A stretch of 64,000 nucleotides of DNA from Struthidea cinerea (lineage: Eukaryota > Chordata > Aves > Passeriformes > Corcoracidae), in the NCBI GenBank assembly GCA_013397865.1, contig VZTI01002794.1, forward strand, positions 126,046-190,045, written 5' to 3'. The stretch's first letter is position 1. Every line of letters begins with the position of its first letter. Below the pieces are notes generated by a model. The model was not told where the DNA came from. It searched no databases and was given only the letters and a program-made list of their open reading frames with translations. Below are positions 35,471 through 48,203 of this stretch, in pieces. The translations under genes were made by a program, and so were the position numbers.

Positions 35471-38400
35471 GGAATAATATATGCCTACATGAGAGCACAG
35501 CCCAGATAAATATGCAGCAGTGTTTTCAAAATAGTCTTTCATATTTCTATAATGAATAAGGCAGAATGGCAGTGGATGGGGCAAGCTCCACATCAGTTTT
35601 GCTCCATGGCAAAAAGACAAATGAAAAAATCAATACTGAATATTAAAATAAGTTGTGTAGCTTATGCAGGCCGTCTGCAAGGTTAACATGAATAAGGATT
35701 ATGATTCAAAGGGGAAAAAAGAATGTGTGCCCCAAACCAGCATTTCTCTTTAGAAAAAAGCACAAAAGTACATCTTAATTGTTACCCCAATTGTACTTCT
35801 TGTAAGGTTTACTCATTGTTTTCCCTAGAGTGATGAGTCTTGAGCAAACTCTTGATTGCTGTAGTGCATGACAGCATACAGCAGATTTTGTTTTCTCATT
35901 AGCCTTTCGTATTTCTCCTCATTTGTGCAGCCGCATGAGAATGTCTGAGTGAAATGTCCAGACCTCGTGCATTTTAGGATTGCTGGCTTCAGGAGGGATA
36001 CACCAAGTGCTAGGAGAGTGTGGGAAGGAAATAAATTGAAAATCAGCCAGTGAGAAACAGAGAAGAAGGCATTTTTACTGCACTGTGTTTACAACTTGTA
36101 CTTTCTCAGATCCTAAAAAATCCACTGTTTTGCCTACATGTCTGTAAGCCATTATAGTTCGCCTTGCATGTCATGCACAGTTATTAATGTAATAGCTTCC
36201 TCTAGCTAATGTGTGCTGAAATTCAAGTTTAGAATTGCCTGTAAATTCCAGCAAAATGGAAGATTTAATAAAAGGTTCTGCAAATTACTAAACCTGAATA
36301 GTGAATTTGCAGCCTGCCTCTTTTTACTGCTTTTATTTCTGTATGACAGTATTTTATAGTCTGAAAGCGCATTAAAGGCCTGTAATCTAAGAGTGAGCTA
36401 TCATGAAAAGGAGGATGTGTCTGTGTGTCTGTGTGTCCTGAGCCCACTTCTCGAGTCTGGAAAGCTGATGTACAGAGCAGCCAGGAAATTGCAGCAGGGG
36501 CAGTTCAAAATAATCTGGGTACATGTATTGGGGGATAAATAACATTTGCAGGGCTGTCTCCTTTTCTCCTTTTTTTCCCCGCCAAGTAATGGTGTTGGTT
36601 TTTGTTTCCAGACAAGGGGTGGCTGTGGAAGGGTTGTGTGCCCATGTCACTCCAGACAGCCCATTAGCCCTTTGGGGGTCACAGACTGCCTACATCCATC
36701 ATCAGGCACACGCCACCGGTTTCAACAGACATACTTTCTTTCTCACACTTTTAGAATTGTTTTTCATTTTAGAATAATTCCAAGCCTTAATGACTACAAA
36801 ATGCATTCAGAAAACTTAATTAGCACCTGACACATTTTCCAAAAAGGAATAAATACATTATTTATTAGGTATGTCCAAAAACATTGAACAGGACTTCTGT
36901 AAAGCCATTTTGTTTTGTGACAGTTTGTTTTCATCTGTCTTACAGTAGCTTTCTCATCATGGTTTTGATAACTACATCATTGCCTTTGTTTTCATTATGC
37001 CTTCTCAGTATGTTAATTATTTTCTATTATTCTTTACCTGGGTTTTTTGCTGTTAGGAAGCTCCTCTGTGATTTGCAGTGTGACAGCATTGTCAGAAAAT
37101 CTGCATATTTTGTTTGTTACTGTCTTGTTTAATAAATATGAACTCCTAGACAATTTGTAATACTGTAATTTCCAGCCTGTAAGACACACACAGTGCAAGA
37201 AGCCATGTGAGAAAGAAGGCTATATTTACAATATCTCCAATAATAAACCTGGTACAGAACTCACATCAAAGCCAGTCTAAACATGACAGCACTTAATAAT
37301 TGAACCACAAAACATAATCAGGCTGAAATTAGGAAGTATTTGGGATAGTAACCATTTTTGTAGTCCTGCTGGTACCAGCTGAAATACTGGAAATAGTGGT
37401 GGAAAGAGTGTAATTTGTTATTGATTTTGATCCAAAAAAAAGTCATAAAGGTAAATACCAGGAAGGAACAGTGGCTTCAGTTTAATACAATTGGTCATGC
37501 TTATTGGTTTTCAGTTAATAAGTAATGACAAATCTGACAGTGGAAGATGCCAAGAGCAACTAGACTACTGTCTCTTCAGGCTGGGTCTAGAGATTGTTTT
37601 TGTAAAGACACATAGGCATGAGCCCACAAGAGGTAAGTCAGAAGGATAGTTTGGGTTTGAACTGTGAACACATCAGCTGTTTCACAGATGCTTCCCATGC
37701 ACATGGACTGACATTCCTCCTTCCTGCAGATGAAGAAAGGCTTAATGCCTTCACAGAGGGATTCATCATCCCAAATCCTCTTTGCTTTTGAAGGAAAGAG
37801 ATTCATTTTACCTAAGGAAAGAGATTCAAACTGGTGTCGCCAGCATAATGGTGGCAAAGATCCCAGCAGATTTTTTTTTCAGAACAATGCCCAGTCTTTG
37901 GGATCAAAGAGATTATGTACTTTCTCCCATGAGATGAAGGATCATGAATGCTGCCTTTGCTCATTCAGTGTGGAGGATAGTTAATCTAAATAGTCTGGGG
38001 ATCCTTCACAGGGGCTGCATGGCCTGTAGCCATGTAGCCAGGATGGAGATGTCCAGGTTGCTTGAGCTCAAAATTTGAGAATCTCTGCTATTTCCGTACC
38101 AGAATGTGTGAGCTCCTCATCCTTGGAGAGCAGAAGTGGGTAGTTTTACCTTCAATCACAGATGAAAGAGACAACCTAATCAGATGCAAGTGAGTGAGGT
38201 CAGAAGGGGCAAATTTTAGTTTTTAAAAGGAATTCTAGTGTCATGGATATTTTTTATCTGGCTTCTCGTACTATTATTTTTGTTTGCCATCCTCAAGTCT
38301 GCACAGACTGTAAAACTGCATTTCATGCTCTGACACCAGCTACTCATTCAAGACAGTGCTTGATAAACAAATACAGAAGGTGATGAAGGTAAAGGTTATA

Positions 38401-40473
38401 CAAAGTTTATCTTTTAACATCTTAAGGAGGCAATGCCTAAGACTGCCAGGTTTTCTCAAGAAAATCCCTACTTGGTAGTTCACCAAGCCTAGTTAAGTAT
38501 TTTAGGCATCTTAAATTGCATGTAGACTGCCTGTTAGTATCTATTTCTTTTCTGTTTAAATTTCATTCATTTTAACTGAGATGCTTTGCTTCAGGGAGAG
38601 AAACAGGCAGCAGAGAGATACAAAGCTTCCTGAGTCTCCTCTCTGTCATATAGCGGAGTGCATAAATGTTTGGAGCCACAAAAGAGTGTAAAGGGACCTG
38701 ATTGTACAAATACCTTAAACATCTCTTAAACTCTTCTGAAATAATATTATGTTAGCCACACAATTAAAGGAAAAAAAAGATCATCTTGTTTGAGTGTGTA
38801 TGGTCTATTCTATTTACAAAAAACATGTTTCTCAAAGAGAGAGAATGGAAAAGGATCATGATATAAGCCTAAACCTCGGTAACAAACATACTTCTAGTTG
38901 TCTCGTGAGATATAACCCAGGGACATTTGACATTTGTCCTCTAACCTTACCCCAGCTTTCACACAGTTTTCTGTTTCCCTTGAGCCAGACAGATCTAAGC
39001 TGTCAATTAATAGATAATGTAAGTTTACTTAGATTTCATGTAATGCTGTTATCCATGTGGAAATACATCAAATGTCCTAGTTTGCTCTAAAGGCTATGGC
39101 GCTTAGTAAAAATCTTCTCCCATGGGAAGCCTAGCCTTGACAAATGCCTGAGGATTAGTCATAGTCAGCCATCTCTTTGTGATGCAAAATGACACAATCA
39201 TTGGCTTTTTCAAGTAGTATTACACTTTTATTTTCTCCAAATAAAGAAGCAAATTCCAGGTTTGCAAGTGGTTTATGTTGTATAAATTTGTTATCGAATA
39301 AAGAGGTCTTGCTAAATCTCAGGAACTGAAGAAATACTTGCTTAAAAATTTTAATAAATTAAAGAATGTCTAAAAGCCAATGGTTTCTTTCAATATTTGT
39401 CATAATTGGTACCATATTGCTGCAGCATTAGGTAATCAATAGCTTAGACTGTCCTCTCCAAAGTCATCCTTACTACACACTGAAAGCACCAAACACAGGC
39501 TGATATTCCTTTGTAATAGTTGAGAACTTTATGTTATTTACCCAGGAGTAAGGCACCCTTCTATTAAAATTTTATATTGTAAATAGGGCCAAAAATCCAT
39601 TAAAATGCTTATGTTTCCTAAAAACCAACATCCAAAACATATGGAAAAAATTGCCTCTAGGTACTGAAAGTTGTTGCCTTTATCACACTGTGTATCTAAA
39701 TTCCCAAGGATGATTGATTTAACGAGGTTTGCACATTAAAAATCTTTTTCTTTGTTACAATAGAGGAAATCATAAGAAAGATTAATGCCCTCTGCATGGT
39801 GCCATGGAATTAAAATGTCTTTCAAATGTCTTCACTCCAGGAAGACTTTGCTATGCAGGCCTGTACTTAGCAAAGATTTTCTCAGTGTAAAGAATTTATT
39901 AGTCATGGCTGATGATGCTGGTGTGCTATAACCTAAATACCTGGAATATGCCTGTATTAAGACAAACTAAGCACTTCAGAAGGCTTTGAAGAAGTGTTCA
40001 TTTTTCAGGTTGGTATAATGGATTCCATGTCAGAAACACGTGAGGCTACTCAAAGGTATGACATTCAGTCTTGACATATTTTTGCGTTGCAGTAGTGATA
40101 TCTGACACAAAGCAGAGTAATGTGCTCAGACTGTACTGTCTTAGAGAGTTTACCTCAAAGATAAAGGGACACAGACCAGGTTGAACATGGACCTCTTTTG
40201 TTAGGGGAAGAGCTTGAATCAGGGAGGTAATACAAAAAAATTAGAACAGCATACTGGCTGTTTAGCTGTACACCTTCCTCAAGAAATGTATAGGTGCTAC
40301 CACATTCATTCTCTCTGGAAAAAACAAAAATATTAATTCAATAATTCTTTCAAGAAAAGTGCATTAGATAGAAATATGCCTTTAATGCCTGTATATTGGA
40401 AAAATCATAGCTCTATTTAGGCATGAATTCAGGGTATGAATGTATTTACAATGTGAAGAATAAAAGAAATATC
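35471..40473. other. Gene-free stretch
   Basis: Unique A+T-rich sequence with a TGTGTC microsatellite (36413-36438). The region around 36110-36400 is repeat-free and has texture like conserved non-coding DNA, untested. No gene is recognised. Confidence 0.6.
36413..36438. repeat. (TGTGTC)n short microsatellite
   Basis: GGATGTGTCTGTGTGTCTGT and onward, with irregular TGTG/TGTC units. Confidence 0.8.
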
Positions 40474-41085
40474 GAATCACAGACTCACAGAAAGCTCCAG
40501 GTTGCCAAAACCTCTGCAGTTCATAAGATCAAATCTTGCCCTGAAAGTAAGACAATAGACTGGTTATCCAGGGCCATGTCAAGTCAATGTATCTATCAGA
40601 TTATCTTCCAGCACTCTGCTGGGTGAAATATCCAGTGTTTGAGTATTCTCACTGTGAAGAATATTTTTAATATCCAGGCAGAATTCTACTTCAGGCAACT
40701 TATGCCTGCTGCCTCATGTCTTGGCATCATGCATCCTTGTGAGGTGAGGGTACTTATTCTCCATCACCACCTTTGAGGTCTTGGAAGGCTGCAATTAGAA
40801 CTTCCTGAGCCACCTTCTCTTCAGAGTGAGCAAATCCAGTTCCTCTCATCTGTCTTCATACATTAATTTCTCCAATGCTTTCATCATCATAGTGATTTTT
40901 GCTGGGTCTGGTGGTCTTACTTTCTCAGACCAAAGGGACCAAGACTGCTTTCCAAGGTACAGCCTAAGAAATGCCAAGTTAAGTGAGATATTCACACCCC
41001 TAATTTTCTGGTTGTACTCCAGTTGATGGAACCAAGAAGACAGTTAGCCTTCTCTTCAAAGCTGCACTTGTGCCCAGCCTGCTAC
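40474..41085 (-). mobile_element. Old CR1 LINE 3'-end fragment (about 600 bp)
   Basis: Begins GAATCACAGACTCACAGAAA, then GGTTGCCAAAACCTCTGCAG. Further blocks line up in order with a CR1 consensus: GGTTATCCAGGGCCATGTC, CACTGTGAAGAATATTTTTA, CTCATGTCTTGGCATCA, CTTCTCTTCAGAGTGAGCAA, TTCTCCAATGCTTTCATCAT and GTACTCCAGTTGATGG. It is on the minus strand. It is the longest and one of the most diverged copies here, with a tail type different from the 22 kb pair. The right edge is approximate because similarity fades around CTGCACTTGTGCCCAGCC. Confidence 0.85.
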
Positions 41086-42585
41086 AACTACACCTTGTCA
41101 GTCCCCTGCATTTCTGATAGAGACAGGGGAAGGAAGCATTGACACAACACGTGATGTGACCATGGCCTTGGGGTTACAGTCTCCCGAGGTCTGTTACAGG
41201 GTTCGTTCTTGCACCTGCAGACCCAAACAACAGGTCAAGAGGAACCACCCTGCCATCATAAATTCAGTCCATGTTTCATCCATGGAAAAGAAAAACTTAA
41301 CTTTCCCAAGGACTTTATGCATGATTACAGTAAGAATGCAACAGAGAGAGTAAATACAGCCTTGACAAAAGATGGAGAGAATGGTGGAAATATAGATTTG
41401 AGCTCAATAAATGGGGAAAATTAAATGTCAGAGGAAGATTTCAAGCTAAATAGTATTGGGAAGTGAAATATCAGAAAAACATCTTAAAAATTAGAGGTAT
41501 GTTTTCAACAACAAATATAGTTCTTCAGATAATACATGAAAATTGGGTGCACTCAGCCATCTGCTATAATTACTAAAACTCATTCATTATTTCTTGTTTA
41601 GCAATATGTCATGAGTTCCACCCAGGCACTCTCCCATTATCCTTCATATTCTACAAACATATAGTAAGAGACAGCGCCTGTCATGACAAGCCTTAAATGC
41701 ACAAGGTGAAAGATAGGAGAAAACATGGAAATGAATCACAGAGAGAGACAAGTGATTAAGTTTTTTAAATAATTGAAGTGATTTTGAATTCTTTCACATT
41801 TAATAACACTACCTTTAGTGACTGGCACAAGGACAAATGGGAAGCCTGTCGTAGAGATAGATATTTAGCAAATGTGTTCTGAGTCACCATCCAGAGCCTT
41901 CAACAAAGACCATGCACCATGAAACATACTGGCCATGGGGCAGGGCTTTAGCATTACCACCATATCCTTGATATCTTTTCTTAATTCCATTTCAGACAGG
42001 TTTCTTTAAACAAAGAAGACATTTTAAAAAAAAACACAGCTGCTCTCCGAGTGATGGGATGCACAGACACCTGCTTTCCCATCTATTTTGTTATTTCTCA
42101 CTACAAAAAATCCTTGAAATAATTGTTGCTGTTTCCAGAATCTCTAATAAAGTAGATATAACATCATGTTCTTATAATTAAAAATATTTTAAAGATTGCA
42201 ATGAAAATAAGATATAAACCCATAATCTTGCACATCCAATTACTTTTAGCTGGTAAATGTTAATTATAAATATGTAAAAAACACCATTGAAGATTGTTGA
42301 TGTCAGGCAATAAGATGCTTTGCAGGCAAAAATGGGGAGAATTAAGAGTTTTTGGTTGTCTTGTTTTCTAGCCACCAGTGCAGAAATATCTGAAAGGCTA
42401 AAACCAGAAACTATTTTGTTTGCAGAAATATCCAACCTTGTCACTTTTCTACCAGCTTCCTGACAAAACCCATACAATATGGCAAACACTGGATCATCTG
42501 CCTTGTTTACCTGGGACCATCAGGAACAACTTGTGCATCTACCCTTCTCCCTTGGTGCAAGAGAAATAAATGTACCCTGGAGGGT

Positions 42586-42745
42586 ATGGTTGCCCAAGAA
42601 GGAGAGAAAAATTTTAGGAGAAACAGAGAATGCGGTGGCAGGAGACTGGTAGCCCAGTGGAAGATGAGGGTGGGGAGGAGAGAGGAGTACATGAGGATAG
42701 GAGAAGAGTGGGGACAAGGTGGGAAGAAGATGGGGTGTTGGTGAC
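42586..42745 (+). repeat. Purine-rich (G/A) low-complexity tract
   Basis: The + strand is mostly G and A over about 160 bp, with GAGGGTGGGGAGGAGAGAGG and AGGTGGGAAGAAGATGGGG. It is a polypurine tract with several G-runs. The loops are too long for a canonical quadruplex. Confidence 0.6.
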
Positions 42746-42759
42746 TGATGCGCAGTGTG

Positions 42760-42781
42760 GTATCACATAGGTATCACATAG
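42760..42781. repeat. 11-bp exact tandem duplication
   Basis: GTATCACATAG occurs twice head to tail. A second small duplication (GGTCTCT twice) lies about 20 bp downstream. Confidence 0.9.
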
Positions 42782-45700
42782 TGTAGAAGGAAGTGGATTT
42801 GGTCTCTGGTCTCTGTTGCAGGGGACCAACAGAGCCAGAGACCGTCATTCCAGTACTCTATTAATATGGGAAATCAGTGGATTATTCTGGTCCAAATTTA
42901 CTGTGCCATGGTCACAGAATTGGTGGATTGGTTCCACAGGTGGTCCTCTAATTTTAATTAAATCAAATACAAGCACACTGCTTCCAGAGTCAGCGCAGTG
43001 ACAAAGACAGTTCTGGGCACCACCAAATTTCATGCACCCTGAGCCAGCCATGAAAACCATCTGAAGCAGCCTGTGTAAAACCTGACTGCTGTGCTTTGGG
43101 AGACCCTTCAAATCACCATGTTTGCATTATCCACCTTTCCCAGCCATGAAGAAGGGGTTGGTGGCAATAATCCAGATAAACCAGCCTGTCACTCAAGTGC
43201 ATGACTGGAGTGGGGTGGGTGGGAGGCAGTGAAGAGCTCTAGAGCAGCCAGAGCTCCGGATCCCCATTTCTAACCACAGAAATGGAATGGGCTTTTTTTG
43301 GCACCCACCTCAGCAGCAAGATGCTTGACAAACCCCATCTTGAAAACCAATTTAAGGAACATGAGCTCTTTTCCCTCAGATACACAAATCATAATTTTGA
43401 TGGTACACCAATCACCGAAGAATATTTGGCATTCATTTCTTAAAAAATGTCCCCCAGTAGGTAGTAAGAACTGTTCCCTTTTCATTTCTAACACAGGTGA
43501 AAGGAAATTATGCTCATGATTCATCACATGATTTTTCAGCTGTGCTTTCTATACCACTGAAATATTCTTTATTCTCCTGGATATCTTTAACCTCTCCTCC
43601 AACTGGATAGACTCCTACCCTTGCAAAGCATGTATGGCCGTGAAACCGTATCATTCACCTCATTACAAAAAATGTATTCTCTTTTTTATTTTCTATTGTT
43701 TAGAAAAATCTCAAAATATTCCACAGTGTGTTTTTAATCTTCAGTTCATATTCAATTGAGTTAAATAAAAGTTCCTAAGATGATAGGGCCCATTCTTCCT
43801 GGACACAATTTCTCAGTACGTGTAAGCTTTTCTTCCTTTACTGGTACTTCAAACCCTTGGAAAAGGATGGGATGCATTCAATTTTTGGTTTTTCGTTGGG
43901 TTTTTTTAACATGTGAGGCCGATCTTTTGTTATTTTCCACATAAAGCAAGCTTTTAATTTTTACAAAATTACACTTTTGGTAACTTCTTTTATGTCTATC
44001 ATAGCTGCAGTATCAGTGCTCTTATTTGTGCACTTAGTAGTTTGACAAACTCTTTTTTTCTTTTTCTGTCTGCTTGTCTCACTTATTCCCTTTTTTCTCA
44101 CAGCATTTTGTTCTAAATAGTAGATAGTAGTGAGATTCCTAAAAATGGTAAATTGGCTCAGCAACATCAGACTGTTTACAAATTACTCTGTGTTTCTACC
44201 TTCTCTCTGCCTTATCCTTGTAGATCGGTAGTAGCTGCTGTCTTACTTTAAGAAAAGGTCTTACCAGATGAAGTACTTCCAAACCAAGGCATGTTAGAAC
44301 AATGCAACACTTTTTATTGCACACCTTCTGGTGGCAACCACAGAGAAAAGACCTTACTGTTTTCTTTCTATTTTCTCAATAAATCCAGATGATTTTGGCA
44401 CTGGTGGAACTGTGGTTTTTCCATTTTTCAGTCAGGGAAGTAGTAACTTTGCCTTTTTCCACTGTTTTTTTTTTTTCCATGTTTTCTTCCAAAGCCACCA
44501 AGCAGAGCCCCCAGGCATGCATGTAGTACATGATCAGCAACATGCAACACACGGTCTCCTCATTTGTACTGGCATTTTCAGAGAGGAAAGTGCCTCTCAT
44601 CCTATAATTTCCAACCCAGGAGCCAAGAAGCTGACTGTGATTTCAACAGGTGGTGCAATATTTGATCCAGACCTGAAATGAACCTGCCTGAACTGGGCTT
44701 AATTGGGATATGTTGAATAATGAGGACAGAGCTGCTAAGGACAGGCTACAAGTATTGTGCTATTGCTGCTATTGCAGCAGGGAAGTCAAGTCCCAGTAAT
44801 CTCAATATTGAGACTGTTAGAGAAAGGGAAGTACTTGCCCACTTTGTTGCTAAATTTAACTCCCTGGCTTGAGATAGGAGAGCCATGAGAGCTGTGCAGA
44901 GCACGATGACACCAGAACAGCAGCAGATGCTGGCCGTGGGCAGACTGGAGCAGTTGTGCTGGCTGGGAAATCTGCTCCAAGAGGTGTCTGAGCCCCTGTG
45001 CTCAGCTGCGGAGTGTACTGTGCACTGAGAGGTCTCACCCTGTGGCACCACAAGCTGGGGAAGCACAGCTGGGCATGGGCACAGGCACAGCACCGCTGCT
45101 GCCACCTTACCTGATGTCACACCTGGAACCCTGCAATTTCCATGGAAGATGTCCTAGCAGCTAACATTGCTTGAGGTGGAACCATGTAATCCAGCTGCTT
45201 ACCACACTGGGAGGAGCTTTTCACCCTGAGGTCTCTGTTGATGCTGCTACTACTCAGAAACCCAAACTTCAGAAAGAATTTGAATGTTAGATTTATGTGC
45301 TGACAGAGAAATCTAGCTCTTCTCACAGATATACTGTTTAACTTCAGCTACTGATCCTTATCTCTTAATGACCAAAACAATAACCAAGGAAAAAGCAGTG
45401 CTCCCTTCTCACCATTTCAATACATGTAAGGTTGTAATAGTATTTTAATTCAGCATAGCTAATGTGTCACATGAAATAGATAGAAAAATTGTTCCATATG
45501 TAGCCCCAAGAAAGCACTGTCGAGACAGCTGTACCCATTCTGTCTCAACATGAAATATTGTCATGTCTCAACTAAGTCTTTTATGACAGTGATTGTATCT
45601 AGCATCCTGATAAGTGAATATTTGTGGAACTAACTCTCACATAGATTTTCATGATAACAAATGATATTTATCTTTTTCAGCATTGTTGTATAGTTGTCAT

Positions 45701-46630
45701 TTTATCTGTGATGTATCTAACTCAAGATCAGTGAATCCAACCATGACACTAAACAGCTAAATAAAGTATCATACTCAGTGCATGACAAATCTCTTGTTAT
45801 CTCCTTGTTGCTACAAGTCACAAATCTGCATTTGTGTTAAAGTTTTTGTGTTCAGAAATGCTTCTTCTGAAGATGAATTTTAAAGCCTACCAAAGCCTAT
45901 AAATTTCCACCAATATTGCAGTATAATGTTGATGGAAATGTGTATCAAAAGTACACCAGAGGTAGAAAGAGAAAAACTCTTCAGTTTGTCTGGTAAACAC
46001 AGAAGGAAGACCAAACACTAGATCATCTCCTAAACCCTGAATTTTCAATTAAAGTCACCATTCAATTTTCACCATTTTAGGTTTCCACCAAAAGAAAATA
46101 TGTTGATCAAATCATCCAGAAAGGGACAAATCCTCTAAGTTCCTGAATTCCTATATTTATTTTCATTTTCTCCTTAAACACTTGTTCTTAACCTGGAGTG
46201 AACCTGGGAAGGTTGATAGAGACACTTTTCTTGTAGCTAACTAGTAAGTTCACATTCTCTCACCTCTCTAGCTACTCAGTTAAGTCCTAAAAAATATGAA
46301 GCTAGAAAAAAAGGAAAGCGTGGTTGAAATTTCTCTGCTCTTGGCCTCATAACACAGCCCAGATTTCTGCTGTAAAGAAGAAAAGCTGATTTCACATACA
46401 GAAATAATGCCAGGTTAGCTGAGAATTCAGCAGAAATGATAATAAGTAATGTTAACTTTTCCAAGGAAGCAAACTCAAACTTACCAAGCTGGTTTGGAGA
46501 CATATGTCCCTATTATTGTTGTCTGTATGATATTCCATTAGAGGTAGATTACTGGAAAGTTCCAAGTGTAGATAACTAAATCTATTTCAAAATGTCCTGT
46601 AGTTAAGGTCTGGTTTGTAGGACAGATGCA

Positions 46631-46888
46631 TATAGAATAATAAAATGGTTTGGGTTGGAAGGGACCTGAAAGGTCCTCTAATTCCAACCCTACTGCCACA
46701 GACAGGGACATCTTCTCCTTCATCAGGTTGCTCAAAGCCCCATCCAGACTAGCCCTGAACACTTTCAGCAATGGAGCAACCACAGTTTCTCTGGACAAGC
46801 TGTGCCTCACCACCTGAACAACAAGAACTATTCTCCTGTAGCCCCTTTAGGCACTGGAAAATGCCCTAAAGTCTCCCCAGAGAGCTTG
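46631..46888 (-). mobile_element. CR1 LINE 3'-end fragment with ORF2 C-terminal remnant
   Basis: Begins TATAGAATAATAAAATGGTT, then TTGGAAGGGACCTG, then CCTACTGCCACAGACAGG. The minus strand (within 46538-46813) still reads a degraded CR1 ORF2 C-terminus (SRETVVAPLLKVF, then LDGALSNLM), which is the family's usual ending just before the 3' UTR. It is minus-strand, about 260 bp, 5'-truncated and inactive. Confidence 0.92.
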
Positions 46889-48145
46889 GTACTCTCTGCA
46901 AGCTGCCAGTTAGTCTGTGCTAATGCTCTCTTTCTGGCAGCTGCACATGTCTTGCCTGCTTAAGTCCTGCAGGCCAGGCTCCTCACTCCTCTTTGTCTTC
47001 ACTCTGGAGCATTCTCAAGCAATGCGAAGACAAAATATGAAAAGCTAAATTATTCAAGAACTGGGATTTAAGCATTTAAATGTAAGTTTTACTGTCTCTA
47101 AGGTCAGGTCAACTCTCCTGCTGGACTGGCGCAGACTAGAGCAAATGTTTTTGGCTAATACTGGGCTATATGCACTCTTTATTCAGTGCCCTACACTCCT
47201 CGATTGCATAAGCGACTTTTAGGCAAGTTCATCTGATGCTTGTGTGTATTTCTGCCATGTCTTCTCCACAGCACCAGCTGAATCTGTGTGCCAAATGGGG
47301 TAATAGTAAGTAGGAGTCTACATTAATTGCTGTGCCTTTTATTCCCTTGCATTTTATTCCTTTAGCAATTACTGCTAAGCCACTGGAAAACAAAGTATGT
47401 ATTAATGCTTCTCTATGTTAAAGTAGTAGGAAATATGTCTCAGAGTTTAACATGCCATCAGGCTCATTTGAAAATAAGTAATTTGCATTTCTTATAATTA
47501 TATAATTTTTTTTTAAAAGAGCAAAGCCTTTGGCTGCTGTTTGTGATAATCTGCACAGATTATGAAAGAATCCGTCAAATTACACAATTTTCGTTGAAGA
47601 GCAGCCCTGTACAGAAGCCAGTGAGAAATGTTATGCAGTTTCATTATATTAACCAGAGAAATCTAGCCCTGGGATATGCAAGCAGAGGACATTATTGGTT
47701 TTTTTTATATAGGAGGACAAGGAGAGGACCAGACAACTTCCTGTGATTTGTATGTGACCTCTACAATATGATCTAATTATGGTGTCTAAGTACTCACAGA
47801 ATTAAATATATTCTTGCAAAACATTTCTCAGCTTGGTTTTGGCCTCAGGATTTATAGAGCTCAATCCCCACACATTTCCTAGCTTATAGAGGTCCCTGTA
47901 GGTTCAGCCCAGAACACAGGACTGTGCTGAGATTGCTTGGCAGCAGCACAGGAGTCTGGCAAAATTTAACCAACCTTTGCCTTGAGGGCAGACCTGACTG
48001 CTTTTAGCTGTGGTGTTAACAAGGGAGATGCAACATTTTAGGATAAGGAAGTCACTTTTTAGTAGATATTTTCAGCTTCTCCAGTGGTCATCAAAAGGGA
48101 TGGGTCAGTTGCTCTGGTTAGAAGAAATAACATTCTGGAAACTCA

Positions 48146-48203
48146 GTGAGGTTTGACAGAGTAGCTACCTTTTTGTGAGGTTTGACAGAATAGCTGCTTT
48201 TTT
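48146..48203. repeat. 29-bp tandem duplication
   Basis: GTGAGGTTTGACAGAGTAGC with CTACCTTTTT following, then GTGAGGTTTGACAGAATAGC with TGCTTTTTTT. The period is 29 bp with a few differences. Confidence 0.9.

Larger units (their letters stand above)
41086..46630. other. Gene-free stretch with a purine-rich tract
   Basis: No gene is recognised. It contains a purine-rich tract (42586-42745), an 11-bp tandem duplication (42760-42781), a G-rich cluster (43212-43226) and a locally G+C-richer segment at 44870-45120 whose minus-strand ORF was considered and rejected. Confidence 0.55.

Noticed and set aside
44746..45120. 124-codon minus-strand ORF in a G+C-richer patch
   Set aside because: Leucine-, alanine- and serine-rich product without domain features. 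Several overlapping frames are open, which indicates a composition effect. A processed pseudogene was considered, but no protein was recognisable on either strand.
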